From the NCBI GenBank assembly GCA_025058915.1, contig JANXEC010000011.1:1-15010 (forward strand): a DNA stretch of 15,010 nucleotides, in the 5' to 3' direction. Every line of letters begins with the position of its first letter. The first letter of the stretch is position 1. The notes beneath the pieces were generated by a model. That model searched no databases. It was not told the DNA's origin and was given only the letters and a program-made list of their open reading frames with translations. The translations under genes and the position numbers were made by a program. Source of the DNA: Microcaldota archaeon. Lineage in GTDB: Archaea > Micrarchaeota > Micrarchaeia > Anstonellales > J096. Positions 1-6,778 of this stretch are shown in pieces.

Positions 1-16
1 AATGATAAATATCGAG

Positions 17-30
17 ATACAGTTCTGTAT
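17..30. promoter_or_regulatory. Perfect 14-bp dyad abutting a TATA box
   Basis: ATACAG, two bases, then CTGTAT form a perfect inverted repeat. Its right arm overlaps the start of the TATA-like TATATAAC at 28-35. A dyad in this place would lie on the BRE/TATA region of the promoter for the gene starting at 58, so it could be an operator. This is position and symmetry only; no regulator is known for it. Confidence 0.3.
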
Positions 31-35
31 ATAAC
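28..35 (+). promoter_or_regulatory. TATA box of the gene starting at 58
   Basis: TATATAAC is centred about 26 nt before the ATG at 58. In archaea transcription starts about 25-28 nt past the TATA centre, so the mRNA would begin at the start codon (leaderless). No Shine-Dalgarno-like sequence is seen before the ATG, which agrees. Confidence 0.5.
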
Positions 36-57
36 TATAAAGAACAATAGATTGGTA

Positions 58-318
58 ATGAGTATAAAACCAGAGTATATAGATAAGGTTGCAAAATACT
101 ACGAAAACAGAGAACTTACAGATAGACAACTCAAAGTGATAGGAATAACTAAAATAAATGGGAAGATTCTGAAATCTGTCGCGAACAAGAAACTCCCTAA
201 AGAGGAGCTGGTGGACCTCATAAACAGAGGATTTCTCAGAGTGGAACGCATAGATAGGAAAGAATATCTTGTTTTAGGTCCTGAATACTATAGATATTTC
301 ACGAATAGAGATGCTTAG
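58..318 (+). CDS. Small winged-helix-like hypothetical protein
   Basis: An 86-residue basic protein that I do not recognise by family. An in-frame TTG at 52 would add two residues, but the ATG at 58 sits about 26 nt after a TATA box and is preferred as a leaderless start. The N-terminal two thirds look helical. The last third (GFLRVERIDRKEYLVLGPEYY) reads like a helix end followed by a beta hairpin, as in the wing of a winged-helix domain. A DNA- or RNA-binding role is only a guess. It overlaps the archease gene by 8 nt, so the two are probably translated from one mRNA. Confidence 0.65.
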   Translation: MSIKPEYIDKVAKYYENRELTDRQLKVIGITKINGKILKSVANKKLPKEELVDLINRGFLRVERIDRKEYLVLGPEYYRYFTNRDA

Positions 319-682
319 GATAGAGGATCATACTGCTGATATCAAGATAATTGTTGAGGGGGAGTTCTGTGAGATAGTTGAGGATTTGATCTCTTACATA
401 ACACAGACATATCAAACTCAGAATTCAGATAGATATGTTGCAATAGAAATACAGGAGAGTCTTCCAGAACTATTCTTTGTAGAACTTATCAATAGGATCA
501 TAGGCGAATTGGAAGGGATGAATGGAGTACCTGTTGGATATAAAATGTTAGAATGTGAATACCTGAAATGCAAGTTCCATCTATTCTACAGACATGGTGT
601 ATGGGAGAACAGGATCAAAGCCGCCACTTTCTGGAAGTTGAAATACAAGAACGGAAGACTCGAGATAGTATTAGATGTCTAA
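311..682 (+). CDS. Archease (tRNA-splicing ligase activator)
   Basis: Archease family protein of 123 residues, a little shorter than the usual 135-145. The N-terminal DHTADI motif carries the acidic and histidine residues typical of the family. The late IKAATFW segment matches the conserved (V/I)KAATY block, and the protein ends in LDV, where the family keeps a metal-binding aspartate. Archease activates the RNA ligase RtcB in tRNA splicing and repair by helping its guanylylation and multiple turnover; it acts in the cytoplasm. RtcB itself is not in this window. The gene overlaps the upstream small gene by 8 nt. Its 3' end runs 12 nt into the convergent M24 peptidase gene, so the two mRNAs would be complementary there. 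Confidence 0.9.
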   Translation: MLRIEDHTADIKIIVEGEFCEIVEDLISYITQTYQTQNSDRYVAIEIQESLPELFFVELINRIIGELEGMNGVPVGYKMLECEYLKCKFHLFYRHGVWENRIKAATFWKLKYKNGRLEIVLDV

Positions 683-1591
683 AACCTCTACACCATCTGA
701 GTATATCAATACATCTCTCTCATATCTCATCCCATAACTACTAGTGTAGTATCCTGGTTCAATAGTTATGGCTGTATCCAAAAGTACATGGTTGGAATCC
801 TTAGAGAGGATAGGATATTCATGTACATCCATTCCTATTCCATGACCTATAGAATGAGGAGGGAGATTTAGATTGTTTCTCCTATATGCTCTCCTAAAGA
901 CTCTGTCAAGATCTGATGCCAGCATACCAGGTCTTATGGAATCAACTATCTCCTTAAATATAGATCTAAGTAGCCTGTATTTAGTTTCAAGCTTTGGATC
1001 ATCCTGTAGCAAGACTGTTTCAGTGATGTCAGATCTATACCCCCTATATACAATCCCAAAATCTATCAACACCCCCCTACCGATCCTAATCCCTCTGGAT
1101 TGGTAATGTGAGAATCTTGCATTTCTAATAGATGCAATAATTGGTCTGAAGGCACTCTCTCTAGGTATTATCATTCTCATCAATTCCTCCTCTACCTCTC
1201 TCTCTGTCATCGTTGAATCCAATCTAGAAACCAATCTATCCATTATCCTAAGTGCTTCTCTGGAAGCCTTGGATATTTTCTTCAGCTCATTACCATCTTT
1301 CCTCATCCTTATAGAGTAAAACTCATCTGTACAATCCTCTATCCTGTTTGCATGTTTAGAGATCTTGAGATATAACCTAGCGTTCATGTCTCTTAGAGGG
1401 GCAGCTATGTCTTTGCCTCTAATATCTTGAAACAGTCTATCCATATTCTCAACTTTGCCTCTATACCTATGTTCAACCAATTTTCTGTTAAGATCATAGG
1501 TATAGATAGTATCTCTGAACATAACTATATTCTCTATATCCAATCCTGTAAAGTACTTGAGATGTGTAGATGAAGGGATCAAATAATCCAT
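671..1591 (-). CDS. M24 family Xaa-Pro dipeptidase/aminopeptidase
   Basis: A 306-residue pita-bread-fold metallopeptidase. All five dinuclear metal ligands are present: Asp177 (LIDFG), Asp188 (SDITET), His250 (IGHGIG), Glu278 (TIEPGYY) and Glu291 (RYERDV). A smaller N-terminal creatinase-like domain covers about residues 1-100, which points to the PepQ/PepP branch acting on Xaa-Pro bonds rather than to methionine aminopeptidase. It probably works in cytoplasmic peptide turnover. The ATG at 1591 is the first plausible start, since the intergenic promoter DNA follows directly. The gene diverges from the Lon-like ATPase, with only 47 bp between the starts, and converges with archease. Confidence 0.92.
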   Translation of the reverse strand: MDYLIPSSTHLKYFTGLDIENIVMFRDTIYTYDLNRKLVEHRYRGKVENMDRLFQDIRGKDIAAPLRDMNARLYLKISKHANRIEDCTDEFYSIRMRKDGNELKKISKASREALRIMDRLVSRLDSTMTEREVEEELMRMIIPRESAFRPIIASIRNARFSHYQSRGIRIGRGVLIDFGIVYRGYRSDITETVLLQDDPKLETKYRLLRSIFKEIVDSIRPGMLASDLDRVFRRAYRRNNLNLPPHSIGHGIGMDVHEYPILSKDSNHVLLDTAITIEPGYYTSSYGMRYERDVLIYSDGVEVLDI

Positions 1592-1608
1592 ATGTTTATA
1601 AAGATAGA

Positions 1609-1616
1609 TTTAAAAA
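1609..1616 (+). promoter_or_regulatory. TATA box of the Lon-like operon, in a divergent promoter
   Basis: TTTAAAAA is centred about 26 nt before the ATG at 1639, fitting a leaderless mRNA. Its TTTAAA core (1609-1614) is self-complementary and lies about 20 nt upstream of the divergent M24 start at 1591. The same element could therefore serve both genes, although that spacing is short for the leftward one. Confidence 0.5.
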
Positions 1617-1638
1617 AAGAAACAGTTGTAATATTTAT

Positions 1639-3084
1639 ATGATATCAAGATCTGTTGATAGTATTTTTTCGACGAAAGATATTGTATTGCCAAATGACCC
1701 TATTGATCAGATAATAGGACAGGAGGAAGCAGTCAGGATAGCAAAGATAGCTGTACAGCAGAGGAGACATCTCCTGCTGGTAGGTCCTCCTGGAGTTGGT
1801 AAGAGTATGATTGCCAAGGCAATGGCACAATTACTTCCAAGGCCAAAGGAACAGATATATGTCCAGAACAACCCTCGGAAGCCCGAGAGACCAATAGTCA
1901 GAGTTGAGAGAATCGACAACGATATCGATAGGGTTAAAGTTGTACAGATAGGTTTGGAGGATCTCTCTGATGATGTTGCTGAGAGGATGAACATAAAATG
2001 CAGAAACTGTGGTAAGAGGAGTGAACCCAGCAAAGACATATGTCCATACTGTATGGAACGTAAATTCATACCTCAATCTAGAAACATAGGATTCATGGAT
2101 ATGAACAAGAATGATAGAAGGAAAAATTATTACATCAAAACAAACATCTCTGAATCTGGCACAGATATAATCCACACAGTGTATTTTATAGAGGATGATA
2201 AGGTATATAGATTCATCAAGAGCAGCAAAGATAAACTACCTGACTGGATAGAGAGCAAGATCTCACCACAGAATGATAGGAAGATAATCGTTCCATTCAA
2301 CAGGTCTCTGTTCGTACAGGCAATTGCAAAGACAGAATCAGAACTCTTCGGGGACATAGAACATGATCCATATGGAGCCCATCCAGAATTAGGCATACCT
2401 TACTATGCTAGAGTGATGCCTGGAGCAGTACATGAGGCACATGAAGGGATATTGTTTATAGACGAATTATCCACAATGGAACCGCATATTCAGAGAGCAC
2501 TCCTAACTGCAATGCAGGAGAAGAGATTCTCCATATCTGCTAAGAATCCAATGAGTTCAGGAGCCTTTGCCAAGGTGGAGAATGTTCCTTGTGATTTCAT
2601 ACTCGTAGGAGCAATAAATGTAATGGATATAGGTATGTTACATCCTGCACTGAGAAGTAGAATAAGTGGGTATGGATATGAAATACTGTTGAACACCTGG
2701 ATGCCAATAACAGAGGAGAACATATATAGAACATATCAATTTGTAGCACAGGAGATAAAGAATGACGGTAAAATACCACATGCACATATCTCTGCTCTGA
2801 ACGAGATCATAAAAATATCTAAATCAATAGCAAGGTCTTTCGATGATGTTCAGGGTCTGACTCTGAGACTCAGATATCTGGGTGGTATTGTGAGAGCTGC
2901 AGGAGATCTTGCAATACTGGATGGAGAGGAATATATCCTGGCAAAACATATCAGAGAGGCTGCAAAGATATCCAGACCTGTAGAGAGTCAGATCAGAGAT
3001 GTGATAGGCAATAATTGGTGGAAGAATCTAAATGTTGATTATGGTAATTATAACAGGAGGAATGATGAGGGTGATGTGAGATGA
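1639..3084 (+). CDS. Lon-like AAA+ ATPase with zinc ribbon, no protease domain
   Basis: A 481-residue AAA+ ATPase of the archaeal Lon (LonB) type. It shows Walker A GPPGVGKS (49-56), Walker B ILFIDE (271-276), sensor-1 Asn in VGAIN, an arginine finger in HPALRSR and sensor-2 arginines in TLRLRYLGG. The segment RSRISGYGYE and the lid are very close to LonB. LonB continues into a Ser-Lys protease domain; this protein stops about 35 residues after the lid, and the next gene does not encode that domain. LonB also has membrane helices between Walker A and B. Here that insert lacks hydrophobic helices and carries a four-cysteine zinc ribbon, CRNCG (121-124) and CPYC (135-138). It is likely an unfoldase, remodeller or regulatory ATPase with unknown substrates. 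The ATG at 1639 fits a TATA box at 1609-1616; the upstream in-frame ATG at 1570 would run into the M24 gene and is rejected. Confidence 0.88.
   Translation: MISRSVDSIFSTKDIVLPNDPIDQIIGQEEAVRIAKIAVQQRRHLLLVGPPGVGKSMIAKAMAQLLPRPKEQIYVQNNPRKPERPIVRVERIDNDIDRVKVVQIGLEDLSDDVAERMNIKCRNCGKRSEPSKDICPYCMERKFIPQSRNIGFMDMNKNDRRKNYYIKTNISESGTDIIHTVYFIEDDKVYRFIKSSKDKLPDWIESKISPQNDRKIIVPFNRSLFVQAIAKTESELFGDIEHDPYGAHPELGIPYYARVMPGAVHEAHEGILFIDELSTMEPHIQRALLTAMQEKRFSISAKNPMSSGAFAKVENVPCDFILVGAINVMDIGMLHPALRSRISGYGYEILLNTWMPITEENIYRTYQFVAQEIKNDGKIPHAHISALNEIIKISKSIARSFDDVQGLTLRLRYLGGIVRAAGDLAILDGEEYILAKHIREAAKISRPVESQIRDVIGNNWWKNLNVDYGNYNRRNDEGDVR
3070..3075 (+). promoter_or_regulatory. Ribosome-binding site for the small membrane protein
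   Basis: GGTGAT, a match to the complement of the archaeal 16S rRNA 3' end, lies 5 nt before the ATG at 3081, inside the end of the ATPase gene. It supports that start and coupled translation of the operon. Confidence 0.55.
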
Positions 3085-3389
3085 GATTGGAATATATCCT
3101 AACAATTTGGGTTCTGATATTAGCATCTCTGTTCGTGATATTTGGTTCTGGATACATGATAAAGCCTAGAACTATGATAGGACCTATAGAGGTGGAGTAT
3201 GTAAATGATACGATCAAAATATACCTCAACACAGACGTAGTTATTAGATCATTAACAATATATCCCAACTCACTTAATTACACTTATGATGAGATAATCA
3301 ATAACCAGGTTAGATTAGAGACATGTCCTACAGCGATCGTGCTAGATACAGATAGGGGATATTACAAGGTTTTTGATGTGAAATGCTGA
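3081..3389 (+). CDS. Small single-pass membrane protein, function unknown
   Basis: A 102-residue protein that I do not recognise. Residues about 5-26 form one strong hydrophobic segment that reads as an N-terminal signal anchor. The remaining 75 residues look beta-rich, with two cysteines (82 and 102, the last residue) and several Asn-Xaa-Ser/Thr sites, as expected of an exposed domain outside the membrane; the topology is inferred. Its ATG overlaps the stop codon of the Lon-like ATPase (ATGA) and a good GGTGAT ribosome-binding site precedes it, so the two proteins are probably made together. That makes it a candidate partner or membrane tether for the soluble ATPase. It overlaps the Pcc1 gene by 7 nt. 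Confidence 0.75.
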   Translation: MRLEYILTIWVLILASLFVIFGSGYMIKPRTMIGPIEVEYVNDTIKIYLNTDVVIRSLTIYPNSLNYTYDEIINNQVRLETCPTAIVLDTDRGYYKVFDVKC

Positions 3390-3601
3390 TCAGACTAGAA
3401 TTCCAGGGAGATTCAGAACATATATACCATCTACTATATCCTATCTACGAGAAAGGAGGGTTCAGAATGGAGAGATATCAAGAGAGACTGGTAATAGAGA
3501 TAGATGCAAAGGACTCTGTAGAGGCAAGACAGATCATTAATAGTATCCTGAGACTTACATCTGCAGCAGAATCGATCCAAGATCTACTCAACAAAGCTTA
3601 A
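3383..3601 (+). CDS. KEOPS complex subunit Pcc1-like
   Basis: A 72-residue protein matching the CTAG/Pcc1 fold pattern: a beta-strand start, then LVIEIDAKDSVEARQIINSILRL near residues 36-58, which corresponds to the conserved strand and the long helix with its NS(I/L)LRL signature. Pcc1 is the dimerisation subunit of KEOPS (with Kae1, Bud32 and Cgi121), which makes the N6-threonylcarbamoyl-adenosine at position 37 of ANN-decoding tRNAs. The other subunits are not in this window. It is a little shorter than most relatives (about 80-90). It is the third gene of the ATPase operon, and its stop codon TAA lies inside the TATA box of the next gene. Confidence 0.75.
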   Translation: MLIRLEFQGDSEHIYHLLYPIYEKGGFRMERYQERLVIEIDAKDSVEARQIINSILRLTSAAESIQDLLNKA

Positions 3602-3605
3602 AAAA
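3598..3605 (+). promoter_or_regulatory. TATA box of the PH-domain gene, overlapping the Pcc1 stop
   Basis: TTAAAAAA is centred about 26 nt before the ATG at 3627 and includes the Pcc1 stop codon (3599-3601). It implies a leaderless mRNA for the membrane protein gene. Confidence 0.5.
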
Positions 3606-3626
3606 GTCTATTTCAATAAAATAACA

Positions 3627-4154
3627 ATGATAGAGCTCAACAAAGAATACAACCTATCTCCCAAGGTCAAGATCATATGGATGTTAAACACTGTATTCTC
3701 CGCCCTGGGATTGATGATCCTACTGGTAATTCTAGGATTCCTATCTAGCTACTTCATAGGCCCTATATCATTGATAGCAGATACTTTCGTATTGTTAATG
3801 ATCATAGGTATGTTAGTTGTACTGATTATACATTACATATACATCGAACTGAAATGGAGAAATTTCAAATACATGTTCACAGATCACAATCTAGTTATTC
3901 AATACGGTATAATCAGGAAGAGGATAGAGAGAATTCCATATGTGAAGATCCAAAACATAGCTATAAGATATGATATAATTCATAGATTCTTAGGTGTGGG
4001 TCAGGTGATAATATCAACCGCAGCTACAGATATAAAGTTGAGTGAGTTCTCTCTTGATGCTATAGAAGATCCAGAACCATTTGTTGACGAAGCTATTAGG
4101 AGAATAGAGGGATTCCAGAACAGGAAGAGTAAGAATAGAGTGCTTAAGGATTAG
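3627..4154 (+). CDS. Membrane protein with bacterial-type PH domain (YdbS-like)
   Basis: A 175-residue protein with two hydrophobic helices (about 15-41 and 47-72) followed by a bPH2-type domain (YdbS/YdbT-like). The domain reads from YMFTDHNLVIQYG through RIERIPYVKIQNI to FLGVGQVIISTA (about 82-137), the usual order of strands, the IP-x-x-KIQ motif and the glycine-rich turn. The cellular role of these proteins is poorly known; they sit in the cytoplasmic membrane with the PH domain on one face. The tail is rich in Arg and Lys. The ATG is chosen because a TATA box lies about 26 nt upstream. The stop codon at 4152-4154 directly abuts the TATA box of the sRNA/beta-CASP unit. Confidence 0.82.
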   Translation: MIELNKEYNLSPKVKIIWMLNTVFSALGLMILLVILGFLSSYFIGPISLIADTFVLLMIIGMLVVLIIHYIYIELKWRNFKYMFTDHNLVIQYGIIRKRIERIPYVKIQNIAIRYDIIHRFLGVGQVIISTAATDIKLSEFSLDAIEDPEPFVDEAIRRIEGFQNRKSKNRVLKD

Positions 4155-4162
4155 TTTAAATA
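4155..4162 (+). promoter_or_regulatory. TATA box for the C/D box sRNA and beta-CASP gene
   Basis: TTTAAATA follows the PH-gene stop codon immediately. A start about 26 nt beyond its centre falls at 4184-4185, just before the C box, and not near the ATG at 4242. The promoter is thus placed for the sRNA, with the nuclease mRNA continuing downstream. Confidence 0.6.
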
Positions 4163-4183
4163 CTCTTTTCCATATTACAACAA

Positions 4184-4237
4184 CAGAGTGATGATATTGG
4201 ATGGATCTGAATTGTGATGACAAGACCCAAGGCTGAG
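4184..4237 (+). ncRNA. C/D box sRNA (2'-O-methylation guide)
   Basis: All four boxes are perfect and in order: C GTGATGA (4188-4194), D' CTGA (4207-4210), C' GTGATGA (4214-4220) and D CTGA (4233-4236). The spacers C-D' and C'-D are both exactly 12 nt, the symmetric spacing typical of archaeal C/D sRNPs (L7Ae, Nop5, fibrillarin). By the N-plus-five rule the D guide (4221-4232) would direct methylation of the G in CCUUGGGUCUUG, and the D' guide (4195-4206) the second A in AUCCAUCCAAUA. I could not place either in an rRNA or tRNA from memory. The terminal stem is weak. The ends are approximate: the 5' end from the TATA box, the 3' end just past the D box. The gene lies in an 87-nt gap, with the D box ending 5 nt before the next ATG. 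Confidence 0.85.
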
Positions 4238-4241
4238 ACGT

Positions 4242-5483
4242 ATGAAGATATTCTGTGGTGGAGCTGGACAGGAGGTAGGTAGATCTCACTTTGTGATAGA
4301 GCAAGATGGATTTAGAGTGGGTTTAGATGCAGGAATAAAGATAATTGAGGATAGAGGGATCGAGTATCCTATTCTACAAGATAATATTAAGTTCCTCGTG
4401 CTTACACATGCACACATGGATCATTCTGGCTATGTTCCTGCTCTCGACAAATCGATTCCTGTGTACATGACCAAACCTACCCTGTTGGCATCAGAGCATA
4501 TGTGGATAGATGCTATCAAAGTGGCAAGGAAGAGGAACAGACCGCCTGATTATACTCCAAGGGACATCAGAAGAGTACTTAGAGATGCAGAGATATTAGA
4601 TTATGGTGAGTGGGGTGCAAGTTATGGAGTGAGATTCAAGATGCTCAGAGCAGGGCATCTCCTAGGTGCTAGTATGGTATATCTTGAGATGGGAGGTAAG
4701 AGGATTTTATACACAGGAGATTTCAAGTACCAAGATACAGAACTCATAAGGAGAGCTGAACCTCCTCCTCAAGTGGATATTTTGATAATAGAATCCACAT
4801 ACTGGTACCAGAACCATCCAGACAGGAGATCACAGATCCAGAGAATATATGAGGTGGTCGACAGAACAATCGACATGGGAGGAGTTGCACTGTTCCCAGC
4901 ATTCTCTCTAGGTAGGACTCAGGATCTCATATCTATCCTAGTTGATAGATACAAGAACAGAGTGCCTATATATGTTGACGGTCTAGGTAAGAAGATAAAT
5001 CTCGTATACAGATCGTTCCGAGATGAGTTGATAGACAGGGGATTCCTGAAGAAGCTAGATGAGATAGATGAGATAGACGGAATGAAGAGAAGGAGCAAGA
5101 TATTAGATCAACCAGGTATTATTATATCTTCATCAGGTATGTTAGAGGGAGGTCCGGCTCTATATTATGTATTTAACCTGAACAAGAATTCCAGCATCAT
5201 ACTTACAGGATATCAGATCAGAGGAAGCAACGGATACAGACTTATCAATTACAACAAGATCAAGATGAATGATGTGGAGCTGAGAGTGGATCTACCTGTC
5301 TATCATATAAGCATATCTGCACATGGAGATAGGGGAGACATAATGGAATTCATACAGAGATCTTCTCCTGAGAAGATAGTATTAGTACATTCGGATTCTA
5401 GCAATATATTCCAGGAGGAACTCAGAACAGAGCATGGCTATCAGGTATTCTCACCAACAACAGGACAATGGTTGGATTTATAG
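4242..5483 (+). CDS. Beta-CASP metallo-beta-lactamase RNA nuclease (aCPSF2-like)
   Basis: A 413-residue metallo-beta-lactamase plus beta-CASP protein. The metal-binding set is intact: HAHMDH (56-61), His139 (AGHLLGAS) and Asp160 (TGDF). The beta-CASP motifs are also there: A Glu184 (ESTYW), B His361 (ISAHGD) and C His383 (LVHSD). The YQIRG segment before motif B is typical. There are no N-terminal KH domains, so it is the shorter aCPSF2 type rather than aCPSF1/FttA. Such enzymes cut or trim RNA in the cytoplasm in RNA processing and decay. The start MKIFCGGAGQEVGRS matches the family N-terminus. No ribosome-binding site is evident; the 57-nt leader is filled by a C/D box sRNA. It overlaps the next gene by 16 nt. 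Confidence 0.92.
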   Translation: MKIFCGGAGQEVGRSHFVIEQDGFRVGLDAGIKIIEDRGIEYPILQDNIKFLVLTHAHMDHSGYVPALDKSIPVYMTKPTLLASEHMWIDAIKVARKRNRPPDYTPRDIRRVLRDAEILDYGEWGASYGVRFKMLRAGHLLGASMVYLEMGGKRILYTGDFKYQDTELIRRAEPPPQVDILIIESTYWYQNHPDRRSQIQRIYEVVDRTIDMGGVALFPAFSLGRTQDLISILVDRYKNRVPIYVDGLGKKINLVYRSFRDELIDRGFLKKLDEIDEIDGMKRRSKILDQPGIIISSSGMLEGGPALYYVFNLNKNSSIILTGYQIRGSNGYRLINYNKIKMNDVELRVDLPVYHISISAHGDRGDIMEFIQRSSPEKIVLVHSDSSNIFQEELRTEHGYQVFSPTTGQWLDL

Positions 5484-6745
5484 CATTTCTCCTAGCAACA
5501 TTTATCATCATAAAGCTACTCATAGATCTATCTCTCCATCCAATACTGAACATAATAATATTATTAGTATGGGGTTTTATATCTTCATACAGTCTATACA
5601 TTTTCTACAGAGCGGAACCTGTGCTAGGAATCATGAATATGTTCAGGACTCTAGAGTACAATCAGGCGATAGCAAGATTCTCCTGGCTAGGGGATTTTAT
5701 AGTATTCCTCTCCAGAGTAGCATTCAACATAATGTTTGGATTCCTATCTATCTTCCTGTTCCCTCAACAGTATAGATACAAGGTATTGATATACATAACC
5801 TCTATGGTTCTACTGTTGATTCTTGGGATGATGTATAACGTAGCAATGTCTAAATTCATCAATCCCCCTCCACAGGACAGATCTCAGGGTATATCGATTT
5901 CAGGTATAGTGTTAGTCCTTACAGGTATAATAGGATGGTTCACATTGTCAGTAGTCTTAGGATTCAGCAGATTGTTACAGGAACTAGAGAACCAAGGACA
6001 TACTACGACTCAGATAGTCACACCATTGATACCAGGGATCACCTTACCTTTTCTAGAGTCACTAATTGCTCTTGGTTTTGTGATGGTAATACATGAATTA
6101 GCTCATGCTGTGATCGCTCTCAGGAACAACATACCTCTGAAGAGCACAGGGTTAATAACCTATGGAGCTATTCCTGTGGGTGCATTTGTTGAACCTGATG
6201 AGAAGATTTTCCAGACAATGCAGGATAGGGCAGGTAAGATAGACATCCTAATGGCTGGAGTTGGTGTGAATATATTCTTTGCATTGGTGTTCTTCCTGAT
6301 GTTCTGGATATTTCTGACTCTAACCACTCCACTTGCAGTGACTGGGAGTTGTGTCTCAAACGATATCATCCCTGGAAAATATGTGGTAATAAAGAAGATA
6401 GATGGTGTACCATGTGTAAATGCTTTCCTATCAAACAATTCTACACTAGAAACCAATCACGGAACATTTGTTATGAATAGATATGTGAAATACTCCCCTC
6501 TACCATCCAACTCAATATTCAGGATATATGACAATTTTGTACTAGACTTCATCTATAATTTACTCTTCATGCTATTCGCTCTGAATCTAATCATAGCTAT
6601 AACTAACATGTTCCCCATATACTTCATAGATGGAGGTCAGACTTTGACTACAGTACTAGAGGGTCACAAGGGAGAGTTGTTGCTCAAGATATTTACAATA
6701 GCACTCCTAAGCATAATTCTAGTAAGTATAGTACTTAGTAGATAG
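5468..6745 (+). CDS. Site-2 protease family membrane metalloprotease (M50)
   Basis: A 425-residue polytopic membrane protein. The zinc motif HELAH (209-213) lies in a hydrophobic segment, and the third ligand region, NMFPIYFIDGGQ (380-391), gives the Asp388-Gly of the family. Between them, AGVGVNIFFAL follows the usual AG-x-x-x-N pattern, and about 300-350 (PGKYVVIKKIDGVPC) resembles a trimmed PDZ-like domain. Several hydrophobic helices precede the catalytic core, one of them (about 78-97) ahead of a short basic loop. Site-2 proteases cut substrates inside the membrane, often anti-sigma factors or transcription factors; its target here is unknown. The ATG overlaps the end of the beta-CASP gene by 16 nt, so it is the second gene of that unit. 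It has an unusually long N-terminal membrane region compared with minimal family members. Confidence 0.9.
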   Translation: MVGFIAFLLATFIIIKLLIDLSLHPILNIIILLVWGFISSYSLYIFYRAEPVLGIMNMFRTLEYNQAIARFSWLGDFIVFLSRVAFNIMFGFLSIFLFPQQYRYKVLIYITSMVLLLILGMMYNVAMSKFINPPPQDRSQGISISGIVLVLTGIIGWFTLSVVLGFSRLLQELENQGHTTTQIVTPLIPGITLPFLESLIALGFVMVIHELAHAVIALRNNIPLKSTGLITYGAIPVGAFVEPDEKIFQTMQDRAGKIDILMAGVGVNIFFALVFFLMFWIFLTLTTPLAVTGSCVSNDIIPGKYVVIKKIDGVPCVNAFLSNNSTLETNHGTFVMNRYVKYSPLPSNSIFRIYDNFVLDFIYNLLFMLFALNLIIAITNMFPIYFIDGGQTLTTVLEGHKGELLLKIFTIALLSIILVSIVLSR

Positions 6746-6746
6746 T

Positions 6747-6754
6747 TTTAAAAA
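6747..6754 (+). promoter_or_regulatory. TATA box of the orphan gene at 6779
   Basis: TTTAAAAA begins 2 nt after the site-2 protease stop codon and is centred about 28 nt before the ATG at 6779, implying a leaderless mRNA. A run of five T at 6758-6762 lies between and could help terminate the upstream transcript. Confidence 0.45.
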
Positions 6755-6778
6755 ATGTTTTTAACAATATAGAAACAT

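Noticed and set aside
873..1106. Open frame opposite the M24 gene, and similar antisense frames across the window
   Set aside because: They are shadows of well-supported genes on the other strand and have low-complexity translations without recognisable domains.
1570..1638. N-terminal extension of the Lon-like ATPase from an ATG at 1570
   Set aside because: It would overlap the start of the divergent M24 gene and include the shared TATA element. The ATG at 1639 is correctly spaced from that TATA box.
1960..2000. CTGATGATG...GCTGAG inside the ATPase gene as a C/D box sRNA
   Set aside because: The spacing between the boxes is too short and there is no second box pair; it is ordinary coding sequence.
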